Shown here one piece after another: positions 25,008-26,345 of a stretch of 26,345 bases of DNA. Below the pieces are notes generated by a model, which did not search any database, was not told the DNA's origin, and saw only the letters and a program-made list of their open reading frames with translations. Made by a program: the position numbers and the translations under genes. Every line of letters begins with the position of its first letter. Positions within the stretch are counted from its first letter, which is position 1. This stretch comes from Sphaeroforma sirkka. Taxonomy: Eukaryota > Opisthokonta > Ichthyosporea > Ichthyophonida. The DNA lies in assembly GCA_001586965.3 (NCBI GenBank), contig LUCW03001485.1, positions 1-26,345 on the forward strand, given 5' to 3'.

Positions 25008-25613
25008 TGTAAAATTCGATGGAAATTACTACTAGGTTTCAAACTATATTAAACTAAAATACAATTTAGTCAGTTAGGATTTAGCAGTGGTAGCTTGTGT
25101 AAGAAATGATCGGACTGCCTCTTGTTAAGAGCCTAAATATCCTCGATCACACAGGGCGTACCTCTAGCTGTTCTTTATTCAATAATTTTCACTAGAAGTA
25201 CTAAGTGTTCATGACCACTTGCCTAATTTGTGTAAATAGACATAATAACGTAAGTCACGTTAATACATTAGCTGATATAAATAAAGTTTCATCTGAATAA
25301 AAGTTAAAAAAAAGAAAAGAGACTTATTGGATTTTGGAGATTGGCGGGAGGACCAAAATCTATAAGTAGTAGTTCGAGATTATTAAATTTAGTTTATAAT
25401 ATCCTACATCTACTAATGTCTCAAATAGGTCCAAGTAGATGGAGTCATACCATATACTCAGGCTATTGGAGCCATCAAAAGTGAATTTAGAACACTTTGG
25501 AAATATTGGAAAAAAGAGCTTGTACTAAATTATTTAAAAATACAAATAAAAACCAATGTATTATTTCAATTGATCTTGATATTTAGACTGACCGGAGGCC
25601 GTATTTCAATACA
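25008..25613 (-). repeat. LTR-B 5' LTR
   Basis: 606 bp, in element sense TGTATTGAAATACGG ... GAATTTTACA. It aligns with the 3' LTR end to end, with scattered substitutions and small indels, e.g. three extra bases near 25030 (ACTACTAGG against ACTAGG) and homopolymer differences. The divergence places the insertion well before that of LTR-A. Confidence 0.93.
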
Positions 25614-25794
25614 GGGCCAAGTGAGTCGACAACGGAAGATATGATCAAAATGAGTCATATTTGGGCTCTTGACTGACAAGAGGCTTGTCCCGATCAGAAT
25701 CTTCCAGATATTTTGCTTGCTAAATCTAACTGACTAAATTGTATTTCTGTTTAATATAGTTTGAAACCTAGTAATTTCCATCGAATGGGTTACA
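25614..25794 (+). repeat. Diverged LTR-B-related fragment, inverted to LTR-B
   Basis: The right part resembles the 3' third of a plus-sense LTR-B LTR: GGCTCTT...CAAGAGGC, then CTAACTGACTAAATT, TTTGAAACCTAGTAATTTCC and TTACA at 25794. Identity falls to the left. The start (GGGCCAAGTGAGTCGACAA) recurs at 25925. With the 25-kb LTR it forms an imperfect inverted pair. Confidence 0.55.
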
Positions 25795-25924
25795 TAGGAG
25801 ATGGTATTATTTATACCGAAGAAGGACCAGTATTATCCGTACAATGTATAAACATATGGTATGGCTCTCATAAGTCGCTGCAGCCGTCAAGAAGAAGTGG
25901 TCAGTAAATTCCCGTTTGAAGCTT
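25795..25924. other. No supported gene
   Basis: Short open frames only; no repeat or motif that I can support. Confidence 0.4.
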
Positions 25925-26040
25925 GGGCCAAGTGAGTCGACAATGGAAGGTATTCGCTGAGTCAATTCGGGCTGGTGTTGACGAAACACTGTTACTATCG
26001 AATGTTCCTTATATTCGCTTGCTGACCTACTAAGTAGAGT
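25925..26040 (+). repeat. Second copy of the GGGCCAAGTGAGTCGAC repeat
   Basis: The first 25 bases match 25614-25638 with one difference. Weaker similarity (GAGTCA, GGGCT, TCGCTTGCTGACCTACTAAG) continues for about 100 bp. It appears to belong to a family related to the LTR-B end but more diverged. The 240 bp after it (26041-26279) show nothing else. Confidence 0.45.
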
Positions 26041-26279
26041 ACCCACCTCTGTGGGACGGATCGAGGTCTGCACCGTGTAGTGCCGCGCGGAATAGGTTAG
26101 TGCAGAGTATGAAATACCGAAGGACCAGGTAATCCGTCATAATCCGGTCGAGGAGCGAGGATGGGGCTAAGCCAATGCCGCACCAAACCACGGATGAATT
26201 CGGTATGTGTTGGCTGGCCTGGATCAGGTATCATAGGCGGAACCTACAAAAGCGCGATGATTTGGTTTGAACCAAAATT

Positions 26280-26345
26280 GGGAAGTAGTACTTCAACAGC
26301 GTGATTAGCCGGGTATGGGGAACATCTGTTGATGTGTCAGGGGGA
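26280..26345 (+). repeat. Half of the hairpin repeat, cut by the window end
   Basis: It matches the loop and right arm of 13740-13838 (GGAAGTAGT, TTCAACAG, ATTAGCCGG, GTATGGG, GTTGATG) and extends to GTGTCAGGGG. That extension mirrors CTCTGACAC next to the left arm of the first copy. The left arm is not present before it. Confidence 0.6.

Larger units (their letters stand above)
19511..25613 (-). mobile_element. LTR-B: AT-rich Ty3/gypsy-type retrotransposon
   Basis: On the minus strand: 5' LTR (25008-25613), short leader, gag-like ORF, truncated protease, RT, RNase H, Dam-like domain, integrase, chromodomain-like C-terminus, polypurine tract and 3' LTR (19511-20106). The domain order makes it Ty3/gypsy. 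The LTRs resemble each other at roughly 95% by eye, with many small indels, so it is older than LTR-A. No target duplication is visible (AGACA left, GGGCC right). Capsid, nucleocapsid and the protease active site are missing, replaced at about 24202 by a tRNA-like segment. Pol is broken by many frameshifts, several in homopolymers. Confidence 0.92.

Noticed and set aside
25807-26073. Minus-strand ORF of 88 codons
   Set aside because: It overlaps the diverged repeat at 25925 and has no recognisable domain.

Overview
The window is eukaryotic nuclear DNA from a repeat-rich genome. It carries spliced coding sequence (two plausible introns), two chromodomain-bearing Ty3/gypsy-type LTR retrotransposons, a two-ORF LINE, a Mutator-like transposase and a solo LTR. 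No ordinary host gene could be identified. The lineage cannot be named from the sequence: oomycete, fungus, red alga and other protists all remain possible. Base composition changes sharply between elements (LTR-A and the LINE are GC-moderate, LTR-B is AT-rich), so they probably have different ages or origins.

Layout. 1-2051: no supported gene. 2052-2193: small foldback repeat. 2288-2990 (-): C-terminal part of a MULE transposase (SWIM-like motif, intron, CCHC knuckle). 3617-4599 (-): decayed or mis-sequenced spliced gene of unknown function. 4920-13379 (+): LTR-A, a gypsy element with 247/246-bp LTRs, gag, pol and chromodomain, plus a minisatellite 3' UTR. 13392-13838: scrap of an LTR-B end, a LINE 3' fragment and a long hairpin. 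13839-14766 (-): fragment of an LTR-B-like gag region that ends in an antisense tRNA-Thr-like sequence. 14849-19510 (+): LINE with ORF1, an endonuclease/RT ORF2 and a solo LTR-B (17644-18237) inside the RT. 19511-25613 (-): LTR-B, a second gypsy element with ~600-bp LTRs. 25614-26345: diverged LTR-related repeats and half of the hairpin repeat.

How the parts relate. LTR-A and LTR-B both encode protease, RT, RNase H, an extra domain, integrase and a chromodomain. The extra domain lies between RNase H and integrase and resembles the Dam-like methyltransferase domain of DIRS retroelements (NPPW in LTR-A, NPPC in LTR-B). This is the most unusual shared property. The LINE was hit by an LTR-B copy that left a solo LTR with a CAGTC target duplication; removing the LTR and one duplicate restores the RT frame exactly. 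A full LTR-B also abuts the LINE at 19510. The gag-like module of LTR-B, with its antisense tRNA-Thr-like end, occurs twice in different surroundings.

Caveat. Nearly every long ORF is broken by single-base frameshifts, several in homopolymer runs, while the two LTRs of LTR-A differ by one base in a G run. Either the elements are damaged or the assembly has residual indel errors. Exact ORF ends should be read with this in mind.
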